From: Lolium rigidum
Taxonomy: Eukaryota > Streptophyta > Magnoliopsida > Poales > Poaceae
Length of the DNA: 64,000 nucleotides
Direction: 5' to 3'
NCBI RefSeq assembly: GCF_022539505.1
Contig: NC_061514.1
Coordinates: forward strand, 336,209,090-336,273,089
Of this stretch, positions 20,301 through 31,574 are shown piece after piece. Within the stretch, counting starts at the first letter, position 1. Every line of letters begins with the position of its first letter. The notes below the pieces were generated by a model. That model was given only the letters and a program-made list of their open reading frames with translations. It searched no databases and was not told where the DNA came from. The position numbers and the translations under genes were made by a program.

Positions 20301-21579
20301 TATTTTGTAACGTGTGTGCTATCAGTGATCCCGGAAATAGCACTATACACAGGTATCTAACCTTTATTAAAAGATAGGGTGCTACAGCTGGTGATATATC
20401 ATCATTCGGTTTCTCTAGTGCAATACTAATGAAACTTTTGTCTTCTATTGAGGCTTACAATGGAGGGAGTACTTGTGTTCTTGGAGAAAATCTATTCTGT
20501 TTGATGGTACGATGCTTTTCTAGTTTATATCCATTTCCTCTCGCTATCTATGTTGTTACTAACATGTCATCTACAGTTGCTGATAATAACCTTTTTTTGT
20601 TTTATTTTAGGCTATTTATTTTGAGTTCCTTGACACCGACTTGATACCGTCACACTTAAAGTACAAGGTTCCTCGACTCTTTATCTGGTCTTCTACCTTG
20701 GTTTCTGAATTTGAGTTCTTGCACTGTGTTTGCAAAGACAAAGTAATCTACGGTAGCATACCGATATGTTCTTGCTTATGTAGAATTTTATTTTCACACT
20801 TTGTTGATATCAAATTCACATACTCATATCCAGTTTTGTTTTATGCCTTTCTTATGTACTCCTTTTTTCTACTATTATTCATTCATGTAGACGAAAGAGA
20901 TTTCATGCACTCCCTTTGGAAATTTAATCAACTAGGTAGGAAGGCACTTGCCCACCTACGGCGGATAAGCTGATATAGAAGACAATGAAAATGTGCAATT
21001 AGATTTATCGGTAGGTTGGCAAGAGAATAATCACGAGTTATCCATGATTGTGTAATATGCATTTAGAAAATGCTATTGTGCTTCAGACATTTTTTACTTT
21101 AGTAGTTCACATGATATTAATAGAACATAGAATGACTTAGCGGTTTATCGACCTTGACATTGCATATACATAAATATATTTGAGAGTAAGAGACAGATGA
21201 CCTGAAGATATATTATTAACCAAGGCAACACATAACATATATAAAAGTTTACAATATACCTTTTAAGCAGTCATGTGTACCATATAAGAATTTGAAAACC
21301 ATAGGTAACAAAGATCACAAAAATGAAGAACCATGTAAGAACATCTAGTTGCTTTAATAGAAAAAAGGAACTCCATAGCCCCACAGCGAGAATTTTCTTC
21401 CCGCAACAGAGAACATATATGAAAGCTTACATTCCAATGGCATTGAGCATAGTAAATCAAGTAAACCAACTAATCAGTGTTGTTGCAGCAAGATATTTTG
21501 CTAGCTAATGAAAAGGAACCACGGATGCATTGATAAAAAGGTAACATAAATATATCCATGGTAGTGTGACAAAATTAAT

Positions 21580-21641
21580 TTTTAAATATATCCCAGAGGC
21601 TGGGGTCTTGCTCCCCATTTCAAAAAAAAAAAAACTATGAT
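21580..21641 (+). mobile_element. Ultra-short LINE tail insertion (~60 bp)
   Basis: A segment ending CAGAGGCTGGGGTCTTGCTC, CCCATTTC and A13 is flanked by the direct repeat AAAATTAAT (21571-21579 and 21642-21650). The GGGGTCTTGCTCCCC hairpin plus poly(A) is a common LINE 3' terminus, so this is an extreme 5' truncation. It lies 45 bp outside the right palindrome arm. Confidence 0.6.
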
Positions 21642-21650
21642 AAAATTAAT

Positions 21651-22167
21651 ATTCAGTAAAATATGTTAGCTCTTGGTGATAATTAAAATATCTAACATAG
21701 ATGAATCATTGTTGTTGGTACATAATTAACTATTCTTGGAAAAAAAAATGTCAGATACATATAGCCTAAATCTATTGTATCTTACACACTCTTGCATATT
21801 GAAATAAAACATTGTCAACCAGATAAAGAGCAAAGTTGACCTTCTCGACTTCACTCAGCTTCCAAAGCAGGATGGCTGATCTCCACACGCCACTTAACGG
21901 AGAGGTAGCTACATGGATCATATACATAGGGCATTTTTGTACAAGTAGTTAATCTGCAAGATACTTGAATCCACTACATAAAGAGCATTGTAAAACTTAC
22001 TAAATACAACAAACAGAAAATCAGAATACCATGAAGTCGGAAATACTAATAGAGTTTTTCAACCTCAAATTATGGGCTCACTATGTTAGTTGCACATGTT
22101 AGCTTATTTTAATATTTATTATTGAACTCAGCTAGATCTAAGAGTATCTTATTGAAAGCATATATTA
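21651..22167. other. Intergenic sequence between the palindrome and the LTR nest
   Basis: About 500 bp of AT-rich sequence with no recognised ORF, repeat or RNA gene. Confidence 0.5.
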
Positions 22168-22418
22168 CCTCCATCCCAAAGCTTAAGGCTTATATTTTTT
22201 TTAAAGTCAAACCAAGTAAAGTTTGACCAAACTTTTAGAACAACCCATCAACATATATAATATTTTTTAGATACCATACGAAAATATATATTTCATTATC
22301 GATTTAATGATATCAATTTTATATTTTGCATGTTAATGATTTTTAATAAAAGCTTAGTCAAATTTGACATAATTTGACTTTCTAAAAATAATACAAGCCT
22401 TAAGCTTTAGGGTGAAGG
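22168..22418. mobile_element. Stowaway-type MITE, 251 bp
   Basis: The ends CCTCCATCCCAAAGCTTAAG and (reverse complement) CCTTCACCCTAAAGCTTAAG are inverted repeats, flanked by TA (22166-22167 and 22419-22420). The interior has TTAAAGTCAAACCAAGTAAAG and a near-complementary ...AGTCAAATTTGACATAATTTG stretch, so the element folds back. Confidence 0.85.
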
Positions 22419-22429
22419 TAGTAGTTTTC

Positions 22430-22826
22430 TGATGGGTTCGTTGCATGGAAAACAAAAAAATTCCTACCGCAAAGACGAATAAATCCTAGATCTAATCTAT
22501 GGAAAAGCCAAGATCTAATCTACAAGATCAGAGCAACGAGATGGAGATGATACTAACCCTCGAAGATTCCAAAGCCTACGAGATTAATCTCGTTGTTGAT
22601 GTAGACGATCGTCCCCGGTGCTGCAATCCGGCAGCACTTCCGTACTCGGTCGCGCGTACGGTGTCGATGAAGCCCTTCCTCTCCCCGTTCCAGCGGGCAG
22701 CGGAGGTGTGGTAGATCTCCTCCAAGTTCCAGCAGCACGACGGCGTGGTGGTGGTGGAGGAAGAAAAGCTGCAGGGCTTCGCCTAAGCCGGAGCAGCGTA
22801 TGGTGGAGGAGAGAGGCGGCCAGAGG
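22430..22826 (-). repeat. Diverged LTR fragment (E), relative of element D's LTR
   Basis: Starts TGATGGGTTCGTTGCATGGA and shares with the adjacent D LTR the order: AACAAAAAAATTCCTACCGC, GAAGATTCCAAAGCCTAC, GTAGACGATCG, CGTACTCGGTC, TCTCCCCGTTCCAGCGGGCA, CACGACGGCGTGGTGG. It is clearly diverged from D. No internal domain is attached, so it is a solo or truncated LTR into which D may have inserted. Confidence 0.65.
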
Positions 22827-23261
22827 TGTAGGGATACGTTGCATAGAAAACAAAAAATTTCCTACCGCGAGAACGCAAACCAAGCCAAGATGCAATCTAG
22901 AAGATGGGAGCAACGAGGAGATGATCGAGACTCACCCTTGAAGATTTCCAAAGCCTACAAGATGAGGCTCTTGTTGCTGCAGTAGACGATCGCTTGCCGC
23001 TTGCAAAAGCGCGTAGAAGATCTTGATCACGGTGCCACGATCGGGCAGCACCTCCGTACTCGGTCACACGTTCGGTGTTGATGAAGACGACGTCCTTCTC
23101 CCCGTTCCAGCGGGCAGCGGAAGTAGTAGCTCCTCCTTGACTCCGGCAGCACGACGGCGTGGTGGCGGTGGCGATGGAGAACTCCGGCGGAGCTTCGCTA
23201 AGCGTTTGCGGGAGAGGTGGAGGAGGTGGGGCGGCTAGGGTTTGGGAGAGGGGGGCGCCGG
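22827..23261 (-). repeat. Element D, 3' LTR (interrupted)
   Basis: 435 bp from TGTAGGGATACG to GGGGGGCGCCGG, where element B begins. The first 160 bp match the right-hand D LTR at 46847-47006 almost exactly. Confidence 0.75.
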
Positions 23262-24859
23262 TGATGCGTGTAGTTGACACGTCAGTTGGGAACCCCAAGA
23301 GGAAGGTGTGATGCGCACAGTAGCAAGTTTCCCTCAGTAAGAAACCAAGGTTGAATCGAACCAGTAGGAGCCAAGAAGCACGTTGAAGGTTGATGGCGGA
23401 GGAGTGTAGTGCGGCGCAACACCAGGGATTCCGGCGCCAACGTGGAACCTGCACAACACAATCACAAAACTTTGCCCCAACGTAACAGCGAGGTTGTCAA
23501 TCTCACCGGCTTGTTGTAAACAAAGGAATAGATGTATAGTGTGGATGATGATGGTTGTTTGTGAAGAACAGTAAAGAACAATTGCAGCAGTTTGTATTTC
23601 AGATGTAAAGAATAGGACCGGGATCCACAGTTCACTAGCGGTGTCTCTCCCATAAGATAGCAATGTTGGGGGAACAAATTACAGTTGGGCAATTGACAAA
23701 TAAAGAAGGCATAACAATGCACATACATATATCATGATGAGTACTATGAGATTTAATCAGGGCATTACGACAAAGTACATAGACCGCTATCCAAGCATGC
23801 ATCTATGCCTAAAAAGTCCACCTTCAGGTTATCATCCGAACCCCTTCCAAGCATTAAGTTGTAAACAACGGACAATTGCATTAAGTATGGTGCGTAATGT
23901 AATCAACACAAATATCCTTAGACAAAGCATCGATGTTTTATCCCTAGTAGCAACAAGACATCCACAACCTTAGAACTTTCGTCACATCGTCCTGCATTTA
24001 ATGGAGGCATGAACCCACTATCGAGCATAAATACTCCCTCTTGGAGTCACAAGTATCAACTTGGCCGCAGCCTCTACTAGCAACGGAGAGCATGCAAGAA
24101 CATAAATAACATATATGATAGATTGATAATCAACTTGACATAGTATTCAATATCCATCGGATCCGAACAAACACAACATGAAGGATTACAAATAGATGAT
24201 CTTGATCATGATAGGCAGCTCACAAGATCTAACATGATAGCACAATGGGGAGAAGACGACCATCTAGCTACTGCTATGGACCCATAGTCCAGGGGTGAAC
24301 TACTCACACATCGATCCGGAGGCGATCATGGCGATGAAGAGACCTCCGGGAGATGATTCCCCTCTCCGGCGAGGTGCCGGAGGCGATCACCTGAATCCCC
24401 CGAGATGGGATTGGCGGCGGCGGCGTCTCTGTAAGGTTTTCCGTATCGTGGCTCTCGGTACTGGGGGTTTCGCGACGGAGGCTTTAAGTAGGCGGAAGGG
24501 CAGGTCAAGAGGCGTCACGAGGGACCCACACAACAGGGTCGCGCGGGCAGAGCCTGGGCCGCGCGGCCCTGGCGTGTCGTCGCCTCGTGGCCCCACTTCG
24601 TTTACTCTCCGGTCTTCTGGAAACTTCGTGCAAAAATAGGACCCTCGGCGTTGATTTCGTCCAATTCCGAGAATATTTCCTTACTAGGATTTCTGAAACC
24701 AAAAACAGCAGAAAACAAGAATCGGCTCTTCGGCATCTCGTCAATAGGTTAGTGCCGGAAAATGCATAAATATGACATATAATGTGTATAAAACATGTGA
24801 GTATCATCATAAAAGTAGCATGGAACATAAGAAATTATAGATACGTTTGAGACGTATCA
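23262..24859 (-). repeat. Element B, 3' LTR (1598 bp)
   Basis: The plus strand runs from TGATGCGTGTAGTTGACACG to GATACGTTTGAGACGTATCA. The latter is the LTR start in element orientation, with the GATACGT...ACGTATC terminal palindrome characteristic of this family. Confidence 0.88.
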
Positions 24860-27045
24860 AGCATCCCCAAGCTTAGTTCCTACTCGCCCTCGAGTAGGTA
24901 AACGATAACAAAGACAATTTCTGAAGTGACATGCTATCATAATCTTGATCATACTATTGTAAAGCATATGAGATGAATGCAGCGATTCGAAGCAATGATG
25001 AAGATAATGAGTAAACAAATGAATCATATAGCAAAGACTTTTCATGAATAATACTTTCAAGACAAGCATCAATAAGACTTGCATAAGAGTTACTCATAAA
25101 GCAATAAATTCAAAGTAAAAGCATTGAAGCAACACAAAGGAGATATAAGTTTCAGCGGTTGCTTTCAACTTCAACATGTATATCTCATGGATAATTGTCA
25201 ACACAAAGCAATATAACAAGTGCAATAAGTAAACATGTAAGAATCCATGCACACAGTTGATACAAGTGTTTGCTTCTAAGATAGAAAGAATAGGCAAACT
25301 GACTCAACAATAAAGTAGAAGATAGGCCCTTCGCAGAGGGAAGCATTGATTACTATATTTGTGCTAGAGCTTTTTATTTTGAAAACAAGAAACAATTTTG
25401 TCAACGGTAGTAATAAAGCATATGAGTTATGTATAAGACATCTTATAAGTTGCAAGCCTCATGCATAGTATACTAATAGTGCTCGCACCTTGTGCTGATT
25501 AGCTTGGGTTAACACGGATTATCATTGCATAGCATATGTTTCAACCAAGTGTCACAAAGGGGTACCTCTATGCGCCTGTACAAAGGTCTAAGGAGAAAGC
25601 TCGCATTGGATTTCTCGCTTTTGATTATTCTCAACTTAGACATCCATACCGGGACAACATAGACAACAGATAATGGACTCCTCTTTAATGCATAAGCATT
25701 CAACAACAGTTATTATTCTCATAAGAGATTGAGGATTAGCTGTCCACACGGAAACTTCCACCATGAATCATGGATTTAGTTAGCGGCCCAATGTTCTTCT
25801 CTAACAAGTATGCATACTCAAACCATTTAATTGTGAAAACCGCCCTTACTTCGGACAAGACGAACATGCATAGCAACTCACATGATATTCAACAAAGGTA
25901 AAAGTTGATGGCGTCCCCAGAAACATGGTTACCGCTCAACAAGCAACTTATTAAGAAATAAGACACATAAGTACATATTCTTCACCACGATAGTTTTTAA
26001 GCTATTTTATCCCATGAGCTATATATTGCAAAGGTAAAGAATAGAAATTTTAAAGGTAGCACTCAAGTAATTTACTTTGGAATGGCGGAGAAATACCATG
26101 TGGTAGGTAGGTATGGTGGACACAAATGGCATGGTTATTGGCTCAAGGATTTGGATGCACGAGAAGAATTCCTCTCAATACAAGGCTAGGCTAGCAAGGT
26201 TGTTTGAAGCAAACTCAAGTATAAAAGGTGCAACAAAGCTCACATATGAACATATTTTAACTATTATAAGACTTTACATTGTCTCCTTATTGTTCAAACA
26301 CCTTAACCCGAAAATATCTAGACTCTAGAGATCAATCATGCAAACCAAATTTTAACAAGCTCTATGTAGTTATTCATTAATGGGTACAAGGTACATGATG
26401 CAAGAGCTTAAACATGATCTATATGAGCACAACATTTGCCAAGTATCAAATTATTCAAGACATTAAACTATTTACCACATGCGGCATTTTCCGTTTCCAA
26501 CCATATAGCAATGGATGAAGTAGTCCAACTTTCGCAATGAACATTAAAGATAAAGCTAAGAACACATGTGTTCATACGCAACAGCGGAGCGTGTCTCTCT
26601 CCCACACAAGCATGAATTTATTCAAACACAAACAAAAATAAAAGCACACAGACGCTCCAAGTAAAGCACATAAGATGTGACGGAATAAAAATATAGTTTC
26701 ACTAGAGGAACCTGATACGTTGTCGATGAAGAAGGGATGCATTGGGCATCCCCAAGCTTAGACGCTTGAGTCTTATTAAAATATGCAGGGATGAACCACG
26801 GGGGCATCCCCAAGCTTTGACTTTTCACTCTGTTTCTGCGCAGCAATCCAAATCTAGTATTGGCTTTACTATCAAAGACTTTACTTGGCACAACAATGCA
26901 ATAAAATAAAGATAAGGAGAGGTTGCTACAGTAGTAAACAACTTCCAAGACTCAAATATAAAATAAAGTGCAGAAGTAAAATAATGGGTTGTCTCCCATA
27001 AGCGCTTTTCTTTAACGCCTTTCAGCTAGGCGCAGAAAGTGTGTA
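24860..27045 (-). other. Element B, long 3' untranslated region
   Basis: 2.2 kb of non-coding sequence between the gag-protease stop and the 3' LTR, where pol should be in an autonomous Athila element. It contains repeated GGGGATGCCC/CATCCCCAAGCTT motifs (around 26748, 26805 and 24862). It is homologous to 33167-35760 in C, 41478-44067 in A (inverted) and 48475-49869 in F, but lacks ~370 bp present in A and C near 35155-35540. Confidence 0.7.
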
Positions 27046-29205
27046 TCAAGTATTGTCGAGAGATGGAGCATCAACATCATAATTTGTTCTAATAATAGAA
27101 TCATAAGGTAACTTCATTCTCTTTCTAGGGAAGTGTTCCATACCTTTCTTGAGAGGAAATTGATATTTAATATTACCTTCCTTCATATCAATGATAGCTC
27201 CAACAGTTCGAAGAAAAGGTCTTCCCAATATAATGGGACAAGATGCATTGCATTCAATATCCAAGACAACAAAATCAACGGGGACAAGGTTATTGTTAAC
27301 CATAATACGAACATTATCAATCCTCCCCAAAGGTTTCTTTATAGCATTATCAACAAGATTAACATCCAAATAACAATTCTTCAATGGTGGCAAGTCAAGC
27401 ATATCATAAATTTTCTTAGGCATAACAGAGATACTTGCACCAAGATCGCATAAAGCATTACAATCAAAATCATTGACACTCATCTTAATGATGGGCTCCC
27501 AACCATCTTCTAACTTTCTAGGAATAGAAGTTTCAAGTTTTAGTTTCTCCTCTCTAGCTTTTATGAGAGCATTTGTAATATGTTTTGTAAAGGCCAAATT
27601 TATAGCACTAGCGTTGGGACTTTTAGCAAGCTTTTGCAAGAACTTTATAACTTCAGAGATGTGACAATCATCAAAGTCTAAAACATTATGATCTACAGCA
27701 ATGGGATCATTATCCCCAATATTTTGAAAAATTTCAGCAGTTTCATCAATTTCAGCAGTATTAGCAGTTTCAGGCAATTTTGCACGCTTTGCACTAGGAG
27801 TAGTAACATTGCCAACACCAATTATTTTACCATTGATAGTAGGAGGTGTAGCAACATGTGAATCATTAACATTACTAGTGATGGTAATAGTCCAAACTTT
27901 AGCTACATTATTCTCTTTAGCTAGTTTTTCATTTTCTTCTCTTTCCCACCTAGCATGCAATTCGGCCATCAATCTAATATTCTCATTAATTCGAACTTGG
28001 ATGGCATTTGTTGTAGTAACAATCTTATTTTCAATATCCTTAGGTTTAGCAGCCATTTTATTAATTAAGGAGGATTGTGACGCAGACAGGTATGAGATTC
28101 GGTTTTCAGCATTTGAAATCTTAGTTTGCAAACCCGAAATCCCCATATTCAAATTTTCAAGTTGATTTCCTATATTTTTCAACAAGGTAGATTGTTCATT
28201 CATAGTTTTAGTAAACAATTGATTTTTCTCATATTGTGATTGCATAAAGCTCTTAGTGGATCTTTCAATTTCTAGCATCTTTTCCTCATATCTACCATAA
28301 GAATTACCATGATCATTACCACTAGCAGGATATGGCCTATAGTTGTTACCCAAATTATTCCTATAAGCATTGTTGTTGAAATTATTATTTTTAATGAAAT
28401 TCACATCAACATGTTCTTCTTGGGCAACCAATGAAGCTAAAGGAACATTATTAGGATCAACATTAGATCTACCATTCACAAGCATAGACATAATAGCATC
28501 AATCTTATCACTCAAGGAGGAGGTTTCTTCAACAGAATTTACCTTCTTACCTTGTGGAGCTCTTTCCGTGTGCCATTCAGAGTAATTTGTCATCATATCA
28601 TCAAGAAGCTTTGTTGCCGCCCCCAAAGTAATGGACATAAAGGTACCTCCAGCAGCTGAATCCAATAGGTTCCGTGAAGAAAAATTCAATCCCGCATAAA
28701 AGGTTTGGATGATCATCCAAGTAGTCAGTCCATGGGTTGGGCAATTCTTTACCAAAGATTTCATTCTCTCCCATGCTTGAGCAACATGTTCATTATCTAA
28801 TTGCTTGAAATTCATTATGCTACTTCTCAAAGATATAATTTTAGCGGGAGGATAATATCTACCGATAAAAGCATCCTTACATTTAGTCCAAGAATCAATA
28901 CTATTTCTAGGCAGAGATAGCAACCAATCTTTAGCTCTTCCTCTTAAGGAGAAAGGAAACAATTTTAATTTTATAATGTCACCATCTACATCCTTATACT
29001 TTTGCATTTCACATAGTTCAACAAAATTATTAAGATGGGCAGCAAGCATCATCGAACTAACACCAGAAAATTGCTCTCTCATAACAAGATTCAGTAAAGC
29101 AGGTTTAATTTCAAAGAATTCTGCTGTAGTAGCAGGTGGAGCAATAGGTGTGCATGGGAAATCATTATTATTTGTGCTAGTGAAGTCACAACTTAGTATT
29201 CTCAA
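27046..29205 (-). CDS. Retrotransposon gag-protease polyprotein (element B)
   Basis: A 719-codon frame. Residues ~80-190 form the Athila-type gag core (FPFSLRGRAKDWLLSLP, FKQLDNEHVAQAWERMKSLV, QTFYAGLNFSSRNLLDSAAG), the particle-forming capsid region. A disordered and coiled middle follows. From residue 584 there is a retroviral-type aspartic protease with D-L-G-A-S (D587) and ILGRPFLRTVGAIIDMKEG. DLGAS in place of DTGA is usual in this lineage. The stop comes right after the protease and no pol follows. The frame starts at TTG; the family's native ATG (29215 on this strand) is out of frame because two bases are missing relative to element C, just after it. The first in-frame ATG is codon 42, so translation of the full protein is doubtful. 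Confidence 0.88.
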   Translation of the reverse strand: MRILSCDFTSTNNNDFPCTPIAPPATTAEFFEIKPALLNLVMREQFSGVSSMMLAAHLNNFVELCEMQKYKDVDGDIIKLKLFPFSLRGRAKDWLLSLPRNSIDSWTKCKDAFIGRYYPPAKIISLRSSIMNFKQLDNEHVAQAWERMKSLVKNCPTHGLTTWMIIQTFYAGLNFSSRNLLDSAAGGTFMSITLGAATKLLDDMMTNYSEWHTERAPQGKKVNSVEETSSLSDKIDAIMSMLVNGRSNVDPNNVPLASLVAQEEHVDVNFIKNNNFNNNAYRNNLGNNYRPYPASGNDHGNSYGRYEEKMLEIERSTKSFMQSQYEKNQLFTKTMNEQSTLLKNIGNQLENLNMGISGLQTKISNAENRISYLSASQSSLINKMAAKPKDIENKIVTTTNAIQVRINENIRLMAELHARWEREENEKLAKENNVAKVWTITITSNVNDSHVATPPTINGKIIGVGNVTTPSAKRAKLPETANTAEIDETAEIFQNIGDNDPIAVDHNVLDFDDCHISEVIKFLQKLAKSPNASAINLAFTKHITNALIKAREEKLKLETSIPRKLEDGWEPIIKMSVNDFDCNALCDLGASISVMPKKIYDMLDLPPLKNCYLDVNLVDNAIKKPLGRIDNVRIMVNNNLVPVDFVVLDIECNASCPIILGRPFLRTVGAIIDMKEGNIKYQFPLKKGMEHFPRKRMKLPYDSIIRTNYDVDAPSLDNT

Positions 29206-29468
29206 CAGTAACCATTTTAGCAGTAGTAAATAAAGAAAACTAAATAAAGTAAATGCAAGTAACTAATTTTTTTGTGTTTTTGATATAGAGAACAAGACAG
29301 TAAATAAAGTAAAACTAGCAACTAATTTTTTGTGTGTTTTGATATAAGTGCAGCAAACAAAGTAGTAAATAAAATAAAGCAAGACAAAAACAAAGTAAAG
29401 AGATTGGAAGTGGAGACTCCCCTTGCAGCGTGTCTTGATCTCCCCGGCAACGGCGCCGGAAATTTGCT

Positions 29469-30583
29469 CGATGCGTGTAGTTGACACGTCCGTTGGGAAC
29501 CCCAAGAGGAAGGTGTGATGCGCACAATAGCAAGTTTCCCTCAGTAAGAAACCAAGGTTGAATCGAACCAGTAGGAGCAAAGAAGCACGTTGAAGGTTGA
29601 TGGCGGAGGAGTGTAGTGCGGCGCAACACCAGGGATTCCGGCGCCAACGTGGAACCTGCACAACACAATCACAAAACTTTGCCCCAACGTAACAGACGAG
29701 GTTGTCAATCTCACCGGCTTGCTGTAAACAAAGGATTAGATGTATAGTGTGGATGATGATGGTTGTTTGCGAAGAACAGTAAAGAACAATTGCAGCAGTT
29801 TGTATTTCAGATGTAAAGAATAGGACCGGGATCCACAGTTCACTAGCGGTGTTTCTCCCATAAGATAGCAGATGTTGGGTGAACAAATTACAGTTGGGCA
29901 ATTGACAAATAAAGAAGGCATAACAATGCACATACATATATCATGATGAGTACTATGAGATTTAATCAGGGCATTACGACAAATTACATAGACCGCTATC
30001 CAGCATGCATCTATGCCTAAAAAGTCCACCTTCAGTGTTATCATCCGAACCCCTTCCAGTATTAAGTTGTAAACAACAAACAATTGCATTAAGTATGGTG
30101 CGTAATGTAATCAACACAAATATCCTTAGACAAAGCATCGATGTTTTATCCCTAGTAGCAACAACACATCCACAACCTTAGAACTTTCTGTCACTGTCCT
30201 AGATTTAATGGAGGCATGAACCCACTATCGAGCATAAATACTCCCTCTTGGAGTCACAAGTATCAACTTGGCCAGAGCCTCTACTAGCAACGGAGAGCAT
30301 GCAAGAACATAAATAACATATATGATAGATTGATAATCAACTTGACATAGTATTCAATATCCATCGGATCCCAACAAACACAACATGAAGGATTACAAAT
30401 AGATGATCTTGATCATGATAGGCAGCTCACAAGATCTAACATGATAGCACAATGGGGAGAAGACGACCATCTAGCTACTGCTATGGACCCATAGTCCAGG
30501 GGTGAACTACTCACACATCGATCCGGAGGCGATCATGGCGATGAAGAGACCTCCGGGAGATGATTCCCCTCTCCGGCAGGGTG
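29469..30583 (-). repeat. Element B, 5' LTR, truncated
   Basis: Matches 23262-24859 from the LTR end (CGATGCGTGTAGTTGACACG; the usual TG is CG here) through ATTCCCCTCTCCGGCAGGGT, then stops where the intact LTR would continue GCCGGAGGCGATC. A primer site of tRNA-Asp type (minus strand, about 29440-29457, one mismatch GCGCCGG) lies just inside. Confidence 0.82.
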
Positions 30584-31574
30584 CTACCGTTGCAGATTTC
30601 CGCCAGCGAGGAAGATCCTCACATGACGGAAACAGTCGGTGAAGTTGCTACCGTTGCTCTTAAGCTTTTCTTTCTCTAGGAACTGGTTAAAATTGATTGA
30701 GGACGCCATATCTACAACATATATTTGCAATAGTTTAGACTAATGTTTATGAAAAATTGAGTTCAAATTTTAATTTAACAAAATTAAAAATCTAGGTGAA
30801 CTCCCACTCAAAACAATATCCCTCGCATTGTCTTAGTGATCACACGAACCAAATCCACTACATCAAGTCCGATCATCACGAGAAAAGATGTAATTTCAAT
30901 GGTGAACACTCAAAGTGTTCATCATATCAATCATATGATTCATGCTCTACCTTTCGGTATCACGTGTTCCGAGACCATGTCTGTACATGCTAGGCTCGTC
31001 AAGGCCACCTTAGTATCCGCATGTGCAAAACCGGCTTGCACCCGTTGTATGCACTTGTTGATTCTATCACACCCGATCATCACGAGATGCTTCGAAACGA
31101 CAAGTCTTGGCAACGGTGCTACTAAGGATGAACACTTTATTATCTTGATATTTTAGTGAGAGGGATCATCTTATAATGCTACCGTCGCGATCTAAGCAAA
31201 ATAAGATGCATAAAGGATTAACATCACATGCAGTTCATATGTGATATGATATGGCCCCTTTGTCTTTGCGCCTTTGATCTTCATCTCCAAAGCACGGACA
31301 TGATCTCCATCATCAACGGGCATGATCTCCATCATCGTCGGCGTAGCGTCAAGGTCAATGGCGCCGTCTTCATGATTGTTCTCCCATGTAGCAACTATTA
31401 CAACTACTTTGAAATACTACTCAACATGAAATTTAAAGACAACCATAAGGCTCCTGCCGGTTGCCACAATACAATAATGATCATCTCATACATATTCATC
31501 ATCACATTATGGCCATATCACATCACCAAACCCTGCAAAAACAAGTTAGACGTCTCTAATTTGGTTTGCATATT
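30584..31574 (-). other. Element D interior (left part) with a chimeric junction
   Basis: Bases 30584-30680 join the truncated B LTR to D by a short stretch flanked by the direct repeat GCTACCGTTGC (30583-30593 and 30647-30657). From about 30684 the sequence is D's interior near its 3' LTR (GTGAACTCCCACTCAAAAC, TTAGTGATCACACGAACCAA). It continues at 46512 beyond element C. Short open frames here are not conserved coding sequence. A 27-bp tandem repeat (CATGATCTCCATCATC) occurs at 31298-31346. Confidence 0.6.

Larger units (their letters stand above)
13644..21534 (-). repeat. Right arm of the ~5 kb inverted duplication
   Basis: Reverse complement of 716-6750 once the LINE at 13783-14928 and the LTR retrotransposon at 15499-17303 are removed; the residual length of ~4.96 kb equals the left arm. 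The inner limit is at 13644 (AACCGTACAG) and the outer at 21534 (GCATTGAT). A 136-codon frame at 19082-19492 is interrupted in the left-arm copy and has no recognised domain, so I do not call it a gene. The arm-specific substitutions and insertions make an assembly echo of the left arm unlikely. Confidence 0.9.
23262..30583 (-). mobile_element. Element B: Athila-lineage Ty3/gypsy element with gag-protease only
   Basis: Minus-strand element inside D's 3' LTR. Its 3' LTR is 23262-24859, the interior 24860-29468 and the 5' LTR 29469-30583, truncated at its outer end. It has a tRNA-Asp primer site and one long gag-protease frame. The 2.2 kb between the stop (27046) and the 3' LTR is non-coding, with no RT, RNase H or integrase. 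LTR and protein resemble what is called Fatima in wheat; that name is from memory and tentative. The outer truncation prevents a TSD check. Confidence 0.85.

Noticed and set aside
716..21534. Inverted duplication as an assembly artefact
   Set aside because: The arms differ by ~1-2% substitutions and carry different insertions with proper target-site duplications, which an assembly echo would not create. Long-read confirmation would still be useful.
24295..24639. 114-codon frame recurring at 32602-32946 and, in related form, at 45944-46249
   Set aside because: It is repeated because it lies in the Athila-type LTRs; read antisense to the element, with no domain.
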